From positions 25,289-64,255 of the forward strand of contig BDDC01000417.1 of assembly GCA_001662425.1 (NCBI GenBank): 38,967 nt of DNA, written 5' to 3'. The position numbers and the translations under genes were made by a program. Under the pieces are notes generated by a model. It searched no databases. It saw only the letters and a list, made by a program, of their open reading frames with translations, and was not told the DNA's origin. Source of the stretch: Chlamydomonas sphaeroides. Its lineage: Eukaryota > Chlorophyta > Chlorophyceae > Chlamydomonadales > Chlamydomonadaceae. This document shows, one piece after another, positions 11,166 through 21,147 of this stretch. Position 1 is the stretch's first letter. The number at the start of each line of letters is the position of its first letter.

Positions 11166-11442
11166 TCACTGCGCCGGCGTGGCAAAAAGCTCGACATTGC
11201 GGTCGCCCACCACAACCTGAAGGTACGAGTCGCGCGCCGCTGAAGCCGCCACCTCGTATCCCGCCGCCGCCGCCCTGCCGCCGCCGCTGCCGCCGCTGCC
11301 CAGACCCAACAGCAGCCCCAAGGGCGCCGCCGCCGCTGAGCTGGCGCCGTACGGCCCCACGATGCAGTGCCAGGTCCGGCCTCTCGGATGGGCCTTGTCG
11401 TATTTGCCGTAGTTTTGGGACGTGAGCAGCAGCTGGCGAGCC
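11166..11442 (-). CDS. Dynein light chain LC8-like C-terminal exon (divergent)
   Basis: The reading frame LLTSQNYGKYDK, then GRTWHCIVGPYG, then DSYLQVVVGDRNVELFATP and a stop at 11166-11168 resembles the C-terminal half of LC8-type dynein light chain. There a YxxxWHCIVG strand is followed by a final strand pair ending in LF plus a few residues. In this reading the strands are separated by an insertion of about 35 Ala, Gly and Leu residues absent from ordinary LC8. A likely acceptor (GGGGCAG) puts the exon start at 11442, but upstream exons on the minus strand could not be joined in phase. One possible first exon reads MPPLVRSLLASRQL from 12128. LC8 proteins are dimeric hubs of dynein and other complexes. 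The WHCIVG core is clear; the rest is inference, and the locus could also be a degraded gene. Confidence 0.45.
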
Positions 11443-12691
11443 CTGCCCCTGTCCGCACCTTGCTGCAATTCTCGGACGAGCCCGGCGCGGCCGTGCTGCT
11501 CACCCCAGCCGCCGGCGCTGCGTCAGCGGCAGCGGCGCCGCTGGCATGGCTGCCCAGCGCTGCGGCCTGAGGTGTAGGGCAGGCGGCCAGCGGCGGTGGG
11601 TCACAGGCGCGCAATGGCCCCAAGCACAGCAGCCTGGCCCCAGGCAGGCCCCGGGCGCAGACGCGCAACGCACCGCCGCCGCAGCGGCCGCAGCCGTCAG
11701 TGCGCCCCGCCGCCCGCCCCGCCAAGCGCCAAGCGGGGCGCTGCTGGCCTCGGCGCGAGCCTCCGCTTCGTGCTGCAGGGGGAGTGCGCTGGTTGGGCTC
11801 GCGTCCGTGTCGGTGTGGGTGTCCCCCAGGCCCTGCGACAGGGGGCATGCAAACGCAGAGAAGTGAAGCGGCTTCGCTGCTGGCGCATTCCTGCCACAGC
11901 AGCATATGCAGTGAGCTCACCGCGTACCTGGTAGCCAGGGGCGGTGGTGCCGCCAGCTGTCGCCCCAGCCGGGCCCGGCTGCTGCTGATGCGCGGCGCAT
12001 TGCGCGTGCTTCCTCTGCCGGCAAGCGGTGCGTGGCGAATGCGGCGGGAGGCACGCAGGCGGCGCGCCGGGGCGTCGCGACGACGACAGCTGCCGGGACG
12101 CGAGCAGCGACCTGACGAGTGGAGGCATAACTGACTAGCCTCGCGTGAGCAAGTGTGCGTAATTGAAGCCCAGGACCGAACGCGCCCCAAGCGTCAGGGC
12201 ACGAGGAATAAACAACCCAAGCCCGCGATCCCTTCCCGGCGACCACGCCGCGGGCTGCTACCTTCGCCGACCCTCGCTCCTCTTACCAGGGTACCGCTGG
12301 AGAGCGAGGCGCTCCTCTGCCTGCTTCAGACATCCCCGTGCACAGGCGCGCTCTCATACACGCACAGCCAGATGTCGCCCCTGCCCACAGCAGATCACAC
12401 CAGCACCCGCCACCCGTCGCTGCCGGTGTTATTGGGATGAGCAGCCCAGGCCAAAACGCACATTGCACAGTGTCGCAGCATTCCTGGGTTCGTGCCCAGG
12501 GGAGGTCGTCCGTATCTTGCCTGGCCGACTCGGGATTCGCCGCGGACTGTTCTCAATTCATAAACCTAACACAATCCGGATATTATGACATCGCGTTTAC
12601 ATGACTTGCCTTAGCTGCTGCTTAGCACCAGTCTACGTTCTAGAATACGTCTTGCGACAGATGCACGAGCCGCGCAATTAACTTGCGTGCC
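11443..12691. other. Region upstream of the LC8-like exon and before copy B
   Basis: Any 5' exons of the minus-strand LC8-like gene should be at about 11443-12250, but none can be fixed. A frame from 12128 with a plausible donor at CAG-GTACGC near 11934 is the best candidate. The part 12250-12691 is less GC-rich and shows no domain; it precedes the degraded start of copy B. Confidence 0.35.
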
Positions 12692-15600
12692 GTGGACAAC
12701 TTGCGACTGGGGCTTGATAGCTTGAGCATCGGCGGCTCGGGCTGCGCTGTGACCTCGACACCGGCAAACTACCATTCGCAACAGCCGGCCGAGGAGCTGC
12801 ACACGTCTGGCGAGTTAGGCGCAGATGACTTGCATCAGGGTCGGACGACGATGGTAGCGTCGGTGTCTGTGACAGCTGCACCAAGACCCGGCGCAGCAGG
12901 CATTTCCCCCTGGTCAGCTCACCGCCAACTCGACTGGCGCCCGGACCTGACTCGCCCTGCCCACAGCCGTCACCGTTATCTCGTGCACACATGGCCGTAC
13001 GAGGCGCCAGCAGCGTGACATCGCCAAGCGGGAGCTGCAGGAGGCGGTCAAGCACGGCAGCAAGGAGCCGGCTAACCCGGGCCGAAACGGCAAGCCGCGC
13101 TGGAAGTACACGCACAATGTGGGTCGGAGTCCATGGACGGGTCCTTGGACGGTGGCTGATGTCCAGGCACTGCAGCACGCCCTGAGCCCTCTGAACCCAC
13201 CGACGATGCCTTGCCGTGTAGGGCGTGGTGTACATCACAGATGAGAGTGGCCGGCGCGAGATCACCAGCTGGCGCCTGGACGCGGACAAGCAGGCGCCAG
13301 CGGCCCCTTCTGGCGCCACCGTGCGCTATCTCGCGCCCATCCACGCCCACGGTACCCTACCTTCGTTTGGTGCCCGGCCGCCAGCGCACGACCCCGGGCA
13401 TGAAGCGGGCTGCGGCGGCCTCCCCAGCTGGCACGTGATGGTTGTAGTGGACACGAGCGGCTCCATGCGCAAGCGGGACATCCCCGGCGCTAAGTGCTCG
13501 CGGCTGGAGGCGGTGTACGAGGCGCTGGAGAAGGACCTGCTGGAGCCGCAGCTGAGGGTGCAGGGGGCCAACGAAATGACGGTGAGGATGGACCATGCGG
13601 ATGTTGCGGGGTTGCGGGGGTTGCCTAGGACACGTGGAGCCGACGCCCAGCCTCGTGCCCGGCGTGGTAGCAACTGCGTGTGGAGCAATTAAACCTTCCG
13701 TTGTTCCGGTTATACTACATCAGGTGAGCTTGCTGGAGTTTAACGAGCAAGCAGTGCCCCTGCTGAGGCGCGCACCCGCCAATAACACCACAATCGACGT
13801 CATCCGTGACATCAAGACCAGCGCCGCAGCCAAGGGACACGGCAACTACCTGCCGGCCCTGGACGCGGCGCACGCGCTGATGGCGGCCGAGCCGCAAGGG
13901 CAGCTGTTCCTGCTCTTCCTCAGCGACGGCGCGCCCAGCGACGGCAGCGCAAGGAAGGGCCAGCTGGAGCACCCCTGCGTGGCGCGCGTGCGGCAGCTGG
14001 GGGGAGGCGCTGGGCCGGGATCGCGTGCGGGTGGCGACGGTGGGCTTCGGGCCGGCGGAGGAGGACTTTGCGGTGCTCAAGGGCATGGCTGACATTCTGC
14101 CCAACGGCAGCTTCACGGTGCGGCATGATGGCTCGGCGGCTCCATGGGAGTCACGGGGTGGCAGCCGCCCAGACCCTGCCATCATCACTCGCCCCTTCCC
14201 CGCCGGGCGACTATCACTCTATCTGCCCGACCTGCCTGCTCGCCTGCCGGCAGAAGCTGGGGCTGTCCGCCTCCGGTTTGCGCGCCGCCTTCACCTCCAT
14301 CACCTCCACCCTAACCACGCTGCGCACGGACGCGTGCGGCAGCGCCGGCCGGAACTTCCGGCCGCAGGCCCTGCCCACGGAGCCGAGAATGGTGGGTCGA
14401 TCCGGCAGGGTGCATCGGGAGACGAGCGCCCGCTAGTTGGGGTGCTACGGCGTGGCAGCTGGCCTGGCAGGGGACACGCAGCAGACCTGCGTTCTTGCGG
14501 TACCCATCCAGCCGGTGCTGCCCGCGCTTCCTGCCGCCGCTGCAGAGCTTCCCAGAAGGGCATCCCATTGACAAGCTGGACCGCGGCTGGGTAATCTTCA
14601 GCGAGCAGCTCGTCCTGGAGCGCCTGCAGTACGACTGCTACCTGGGGCAGCTGACCAGCTTCCCGTACAGGGACGCGCCCGCCGTGGCGCGCTGGCGCCG
14701 CCAGTACCCCGACCTGAAGCGCGGCCTGGCGCTGCGGCGCGTCAAGTTCAGCGAGGGCGCGTAGCGGGCCGTGTTCCAGGCCTCACAGGTGGTGCTGGGC
14801 GTGGGTTTGGGTGAGACAGCGGTGGCCGTGCGCCCCCGCCTGGTGGCCAAGCAACCACGGCACGAGCACCACATGAGCGACCGCAGCTTCCACAAGACCT
14901 TCGCGAGGACGCAGGGTGAGGCAGGCGTGGCTAAGGCAGGTTGGAGGTGTGGGAGTGGGGACGCGGCGCGGGAAACAATTTCTGCCTCGACGAACTTCAC
15001 TGGGCGTGCCTCGTGCCTGCTCGCATCGCCATGACCTGCCGGCCCATGTCCCCGGCTGCCCGTGCCGCAGCCGAGGCCCGGAATATTGCCAAGCTCTTCA
15101 ACCGGCGGCTGGACCAGATGGGCAGCCCCGCGTCCTGGCAGGTGCGACCGGCAGCGCGCGGAAGTCCTTGGCACCTAGGGGCAGGGTCCGCCCCCCCCGA
15201 CGCAAGCGCAGGCTCGTGGTCACGGGTGGCCGTGTGATGTGCCGTGGCACGAGGAGGTGAGGCGTGCAGGGCCGCTCAGTTCTGCCAAGCAGCGAGGAGC
15301 ATGCGGGTATGGCACATACGCCCGCTCCCGCCCCAACCAACTTCACCCAACCCAACCCAACCCAATCAGGTGCTCTTTCTGGACTGCCTAGTGTATCGGC
15401 TGCACGACACCGAGCGGGCCTTCACGTGCGACCCCGAGCCCGAGGAGCTCGAGGTGCTGGTGGAGCAGGAGCTGGAGGTGCAGATGCTCAAGTGGTGGGT
15501 GCGCGAGCCTAGCGCGTTGCAGGGTCCGCATGGCCGTAGCCGCACGGAGGGTGGTGACTGAGAGCAGGCGCACTGCGCCCATGTTCATGCCACGGACCTG

Positions 15601-16154
15601 CCGCTGAGTTGCCGCAGGAACAACAACAACGGAGGGGTGCTGCGGGGCGCTGGCGCCCGGGCGGCGGCGACGGGCGGCCGCCTTCAGGACGCCGCAGGGC
15701 TGGGCGCGATCGCGGAGGACGAGGACGACGAGGAGGAGGACTGTGCGGGGGCTAGCGCTGGCTACGGCGTAACACAGGCAGGGGGCATCGAGGTGGTGGA
15801 CATCGACGGCGTGCCTCAGGCTTTTTTGCACTTCAGCTGGGACAGGGGCAGTGGAAGACGCGTTACTCTTTTGCTGGGGCCACCGTTCCCTGGACGGGGC
15901 GCTCTCCAACGCGTACGAATGTTCTGCCCCCTTGAACTTCTCTGCTGCCCGCCCAACCCCAGGGCACGTGGAACCCCAGCGGCGGCGTCTTTCTGACCGA
16001 CCCCGTCATCCACCACGCCTCCAACACCAAGCGCAACGGCGCCACCGACAAGGGCCTCGAGGGCATGCGCGCCTTCTTCCGCAGCCACGCATGCGGCCCG
16101 CTGTGCAGGCGGCTGGGCCTGACAGCCAACCCCTTCATAAGCGACCCGGCTTGA
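12692..16154 (+). pseudogene. VWA alpha-kinase copy B, decayed
   Basis: Copy B aligns exon by exon with copies A and C: 12692-12809, 12967-13118, 13222-13581, 13724-14117, 14254-14391, 14546-14915, 15071-15141, 15370-15494, 15618 to about 15845, 15963-16154. It keeps the N-terminal module, VWA MIDAS (DTSGS), KLGLSASGLRAAFTSI, LVAKQPRHEHHMSDRS and the C-terminal GATDKGLEGMRAFF. Four lesions are visible. The start ATG is GTG (12692-12694). A one-base insertion in a G run near 14000 shifts the VWA frame. GAG became TAG at 14762-14764 inside EGAERVVF. About 35 bases are lost near 15845, removing the LVCDLQ catalytic motif and the exon's splice donor. The end is also shortened from CDSAYY to SDPA. 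I conclude it cannot make an active alpha-kinase, though a VWA-only product might be made. Confidence 0.88.
12810..12811 (+). other. GC splice donor, copy B intron 1
   Basis: Copy B exon 1 ends TCTG followed by GCGAGT, at the position where copy A has TCTG followed by GTATGT. One base of a codon is left over, as the following acceptor at 12966 requires. Confidence 0.6.
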
Positions 16155-16998
16155 TCATGTGTCACTTATAGTCGTTGAAGGGATTGCGAGACGGATCCTG
16201 ACATGGTTCGCAGCCAATGCGGTTGGTGGGCGTGTTGCAGGAAGCCGTTGGTCGGTGAGAGGCCGACAGAGGGGGTTGTGGAGGTGCGCTTTCGCCGCTC
16301 GACATGGACTGGGCATGTCGATTTGAGACCCGGGTGGTTATGCAATATTGGTCGATACGTGGCGAGAATAGCAGCAGGGGTAGCGCGCGAGGCGAGCATG
16401 GTGCTGGTGCGTGGCCGACGTGCCGATAGTGCAGCACGAAATCAAACGCATGTGTCACTGAGGCCCTCCCAGGCGGTGAGGCGGTGCTGCCTTGGCGCAC
16501 TCGCTATTCTTGGTGAGGCATGGACGAGGCTGGCGCGTGGTACAGGCCAAGGGCCGTGTGGGCAGATATGATATGGGCTTAGGCTACAGGCAATGCGTAT
16601 CACGGCCGTGGCCCTGCGTGTGTTGTGCCTCCTGCCCGGCGGCGGTGCTGGGCCGGGCTTGCGTCTCAGGCGTCTCAGCCGCCGGCCGCGGACCCTGGTG
16701 CGCGCAGCTCGTGCGCAGCAGAAGAGCCTTGTGGGTTTGATGGAGTGCGCTTGGCGTGATGCGCGGGGCCACAACGGCGACTGCCACCTGCTGACTAATG
16801 ACAACCGACCCAGGGGGGCATCCCAGTCGCGACATCGGAGTATCCGGTTCGATGACACATGAAAGCACGCCCATCTAACTTAAGCCTATCTTCCTATACC
16901 GTAGCGATAAGACCACCGACTGTCGCGGCCCATGCCAGAAGCCATGCCTACGTGTGAGCATCGCGTACTTGCATGAAGTCTGCGCCTACAAAGCGGCC
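16155..16998. other. Spacer between alpha-kinase copies B and C
   Basis: 844 bases separate the stop of copy B from the start of copy C. The region should hold the promoter of copy C, whose start is in an AAGCGGCC-ATGG context. No domain-bearing frame, tRNA or repeat was seen. Confidence 0.5.
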
Positions 16999-19900
16999 AT
17001 GGATGATCTTCTGCGTGGCTTTGGTGGCCTGAGCCTGGGCGGCGCAGGCTATACGAGGGGCTACGCGTCGACATCAGCGGCGCCATACCAACCGAGCGAC
17101 TTACACACATCTGGCAAGATGCTGGCGAAAGGCTTGAGGGCTTAGATCAACGGAAATCAGGGTCGGCATGCGACCGCCTTGGTGTCAAACACCCGCCCCA
17201 CCCACCACACTCCCGCGCAGACATCACCGTCATCTCGTGTGCACATGGCCGTGCTAGGCGCGAGCAGCGCGACATCGCAAAGCGGGAGCTGCAGCAGGCC
17301 GTCTTGTACGGCACCAGAGAGGCCAACACGCCGGGCAAGGACGGGAGGCCACGCTGGAGATAGATACACGTACAATGTGCGTCACGAGCGAGCTTCCCCG
17401 CGTACCGGGGGTTCCACCACATCTTGCCCCGCAGCTGACCTCCCCAAGCCGTGTTGCACCTGCTCTTGCAGGGTGTGGTGTACCTCACGGACGAGAGTGG
17501 CCGGCACGAGATCACCAGCTGGCGCCTGGACGGCCAGCCCGGGGGCCCCGCCAGCTCGCCCCAACCTGCAGTGCAGCACCCTGCCCCCTCCCCCTCTTAC
17601 GGCGCCTACCCGCCCCTTGCTGGCACCCCACCGCCTCCCCGCGCTTACCAGTCCGGTCCAAACCAAGGCGCGTACCCGCCCTTCGGTAGCCCAGCCGCCG
17701 TGCAGAGCTACGGCGCCTACCCGCCCCCAGCCAGCCCATCACAACTGCCAAGTCCCGCCGGCACGTACCCGCCCTCTGGTGGTACAGCGCCCGTGCACAT
17801 CCACGTCGCCCACCCACCGTCCGCCTCCCCACCACCCGTGTCGGTCTACGGGCATGAAGCGGGCTGCGGCGGCCTCCCCAGCTGGCACGTGGTGGTTGTG
17901 GTGGACACGAGCGGCTCCATGCGGTATCGGGACATCCCCGGCGCCAGCTGCTCGCGGCTCGAGGCGGTGTACGAGGCGCTGGAGGAGGACCTGCTGGAGC
18001 CGCAGCTGAGGGTGCAGGGCGGCAGCGCCATGGCGGTGAGGCGCACGGCCGATGAAAATCTTGGGTGCTGCAGGAGACGCGAGAGTGCGCGCGGGGAGCC
18101 TCGGGGCACGGCCGGTTTGCGCGAGCGCTGGCGCGGGGAAGCAAGACCAGGGGTTGGGGAACTTCCGAGGGGCATGGGGTCATCAGCAGGTGCTCGCCGT
18201 GTGCCTCATGCATGCGGTGGCGCGCACCACGGCAGAGCGATGGGCCAGAGCATATTGGACAGAGCCGCTGCCACGCCCTGCGGGTGCGCCCCGGCCCTCC
18301 CGGCCTGCAATGAGCCTCCCTCCCCGCCCGCACTCCAGGTGAGCTTGCTGGAGTTCAGCGACCGCGCCAGCACCCTGCTCAGGCGCGCGCAGGCCAACAG
18401 CGCGACGCTCGACTATGTACGCCAGCGCAGGCAGAGTGCGGTCGCAAGGGGTCACGGCAACTACCTGCCTGCCCTGGGCGCGGCGCACGCGCTGATGGCG
18501 GCCGAGCCGCAGGGGCAGCTGTTCCTGCTCTTGCTCAGCGACGGCGCGCCCAGCGATTCGGGGTACAGCCCCGACAGCCTGATGGACGCGTGCGCGGCGC
18601 GCGTGCGGCAGCTGGGAGACACGCTGGGGCGGGACCGCGTGTGTGTACAGACGGTGGGCTTTGGGCCGGCGGAGGAGGAGTTCGCGGTGCTGCGAGCCAT
18701 GGCGGGCGCCCTGCCCAGAGGCAGCTTCACGGTGCGGCCTGCCTGGGTGGTGTACGGGCGGGCGTGGGCACGTTGACGGCCAGGCGCCTGAGGCTGGCAG
18801 GCACTAGCGAGCTAATGTCCCACGTACGTGTCCTGTGCCGCTCGCTCGCAGAAGCTGGGGGTGTCCGCCTCCGGTCTGCGCGCCGCCTTCACCTCCATCA
18901 CCTCCACCCTCACTACCCTGCGCACGGACGCGGGCGGCGCCGCCGGCCGGAGCGTGCGGCTGCAGGCCCTGCCCACGGAGCCGCGACTGGCGAGGGCCGA
19001 CATGGGTGTCATTCACCAGCAACGAGGGGCGGGCATGACAGCTTGTGCGGATAAGGGTAGGCTTTGTCCGGTCGGTGCGTCAGGCGATTGGTCACAGCGC
19101 ACAGCGCACGACATGGGTTGTGAGTTGCACACGCCCACTGCCCTCCATGCATGCATCCCTGGCGCCGCTCCACGCTCCCTGCTAGCTGCCACGCTGCGCT
19201 CGCTCCCTGCCTGTGCAGGCATACGCGGAGGGGCTGTGCATTGAGGAGTCGCCCCACAGCAGCAGCGGCTGGGTCGTCTACAGCGAGGCCTGGATCCTGG
19301 ACCGCGCCGTGTACGACACCTACCATGGCCAGCTCGTGTGCATGCCGTTCTGCGACACCCCTGAGACCGCGCGCTGGCGCCGCATCCACCCCAACCTGAG
19401 ATGGGGCCTGGCGCTGCGGCGCGTCAAGTTTGGCGAGGGCGCGGAGCGGGTCGTATTCCAGGCCACACGGGTTGTGCTGGACGTGGGCTTGCACGGCAGA
19501 GCGGTGGCCGTGGGCCCCCGCCTGGTGGCCAAGCAACCGCGGCACGAACACCACATGAGCGACCGCAGCTTCCACAAGACCTTTGCGAGGACGCAAGGTA
19601 AGGCATGCGTGGGTTGAGGGAGCATGGTGGACAGAGACGAACGTTTGACGAACGCTGGGAGCTAGCCAGCCCAGCCCGTCGCGGCTTTCGTCGGGACCCG
19701 GCCCATGACCTCACCTACCTGCCCCCTGGCACGGACGCAGGCGAGGCGCGCGAGATCGGGGAGCTCTTTAACCGGCGGCTGCAGCAGATGGGCTGTCCTG
19801 CCTCGTGGCATGTGGGTCGCAGCAGTGCCCGCTGCCCACGGCAGACAGCCACCAACTCGGCCCCCGTGCCCAACACCGCTGCGCTTCCCGAGTGCCGCCG

Positions 19901-21147
19901 CCAAAGCCTCGGCGACCGCACGTTTCGCGGCTGCCGCCCGCCGCCGCCCGGCCCCGGCCTGGTATTGCCGCAGCGGACACGTTGGAAGCCAGACTAGCCA
20001 GACTCGCCAGACAAGCTAGGCAAGGGTAGCCGCGTGCTGTTCTCGATGCACGTGCACCTTCGCCAGGTGCAGCAATGCACCGCCTGCCACGGCCACGTTG
20101 AGGTTTGCTGCTTCTTTCTGCCCTCCCAACGCCCGCCAACAGGTCAACGTCCAGCACTGCACCGTCTATCGGCTGCGCGACTTCGCGAGGGTCTTCACGA
20201 CCTACCCGGCGTCCGATGAGCTTGGATTGCTCCTGGAGCTGGAGCTGGAGGGGCAGATGGTCAAGTGGTGGGTGCGCGGGGCGGGCGCGTGGGTGCGTGT
20301 GTGCGTGTGCGCGGGTCGACCGCGAGTGCGTTGGGGCAGGACCCGCCTGCCTGCCGGCCTGTCGCCGCAGTGCCAGGCCGGGCCGGCGCCCGAGGTTCAG
20401 GTGGCGGCTACCGGTCCATGCTATGCGCCGCGGCTGTTGTGCAGCACAGGAACAAGGAATGACAGGGCCGTCTGGGGCTGTGCCTGATGGCGGGCTGGGC
20501 GTCCGCTTTGCCCTGCTGTTGCGTGGCTGCAGGAACAATAACAGCGGAGGGGTGCTGCGGGGCGCTGGCGCCCGGGCGGCGCCTGCGGGAGGCCGCCGGC
20601 ATGGCGCCGCAGGGCTGGGCGCGATGCACGCGATCGCGGAGGACGAGGACGACAAGGAGGAGGACTATGCGGGGGCCAGCGCTGGCTACGGCGTGACACA
20701 GGCAGGGGGCATCGAGGCGGTGGACATCGACGACGTGCCTCAGGCTTTTTCGCACGTCAGCTGGGAGAACACGCAGGGCCAGAAGCTGGTGTGCGACCTG
20801 CAGGTGGGGGGGAGGGGGAGGGGATGGAGGGGGCTGCCGTACGGCTGCGGGGTGTAGAATCACGATAACACGATCAGAGGTGGCGCGCTTCACCTTGCTT
20901 GCTGGTGGTGGAGTTCCTGATGTGCTGCGGTCCCATCCTGCCTCATCAGGGCACGTGGAACCCCAGCGGCGGCTTCTCCCTGACCGACCCCGTCATCCAC
21001 CACGTCTCCAACACCAAGCGCAACGGCGCCACCGACAAGGGCCTCGAGGGCATGCGCGCCTTCTTCCGCAGCCACACATGCGGCCCGCTGTGCAGGCGGC
21101 TGGGCCTCAAGCCCAACCCCTTCATATGCGACTCGGCTTACTACTAG
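16999..21147 (+). CDS. VWA-domain alpha-kinase (VwkA-like), copy C
   Basis: Atypical protein kinase of about 800 residues. Exons: 16999-17113, 17221-17376, 17472-18035, 18339-18731, 18852-18989, 19219-19597, 19741-19811, 20143-20267, 20533-20803, 20950-21147. Order: N-terminal module (ITVISCAHGRARREQR, VVYLTDESGRHEITSW), Pro/Tyr-rich linker, VWA domain (DTSGSMRYRD, VSLLEFSDRA, LSDGAPSD, TVGFGPAEEE), KLGVSASGLRAAFTSITSTL, then alpha-kinase. Kinase hallmarks are ALRRVKFGEGAERVVFQ, the Lys in LVAKQPRH, REIGELFNRRL, KWNNNSGG across a splice, HVSWENTQGQKLVCDLQ, LTDPVIH and GATDKGLEGMRAFFRSHTCGPLCRRLGL. Family members phosphorylate targets such as myosin II heavy chain; the substrate here is unknown. 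A 4-base insertion in exon 2 puts TAG at 17361-17363 in frame, so copy C is either freshly broken, rescued by other splicing, or carries a sequence error. Two donors (17114, 18990) are GC. Confidence 0.82.
17114..17115 (+). other. GC splice donor, copy C intron 1
   Basis: Exon 1 of copy C ends ATCTG followed by GCAAGA, close to the GC-AG donor consensus. It matches the GT donor of copy A in position and phase, and the acceptor at 17220 completes a GAC codon. Confidence 0.65.
17361..17363 (+). other. In-frame TAG in exon 2 of copy C
   Basis: Copies A and B read PRWKFTYK and PRWKYTHN before the splice. Copy C has four extra bases, a GATAGATA doubling, giving PRWR-stop. The exon is 156 bases against 152 in copy B, so the frame is lost as well. 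Confidence 0.75.
18990..18991 (+). other. Probable GC splice donor, copy C intron 5
   Basis: Copy C reads GAGCCGCGACTG then GCGAGG where copy B reads GAGCCGAGAATG then GTGGGT. Using the GC keeps phase 0 with the acceptor at 19218. A weaker GT a few codons further on (GGT then GTCATT) would also keep phase, so this one is less certain. Confidence 0.45.

Noticed and set aside
11072..12190. 372-codon minus-strand frame
   Set aside because: It overlaps the LC8-like exon in another frame, is Arg/Ala-rich and has no recognisable domain.
15345..15366. Run of CCCAA units resembling telomere repeat
   Set aside because: Only about four units, directly before a splice acceptor in copy B; better explained as a pyrimidine-rich intron end.
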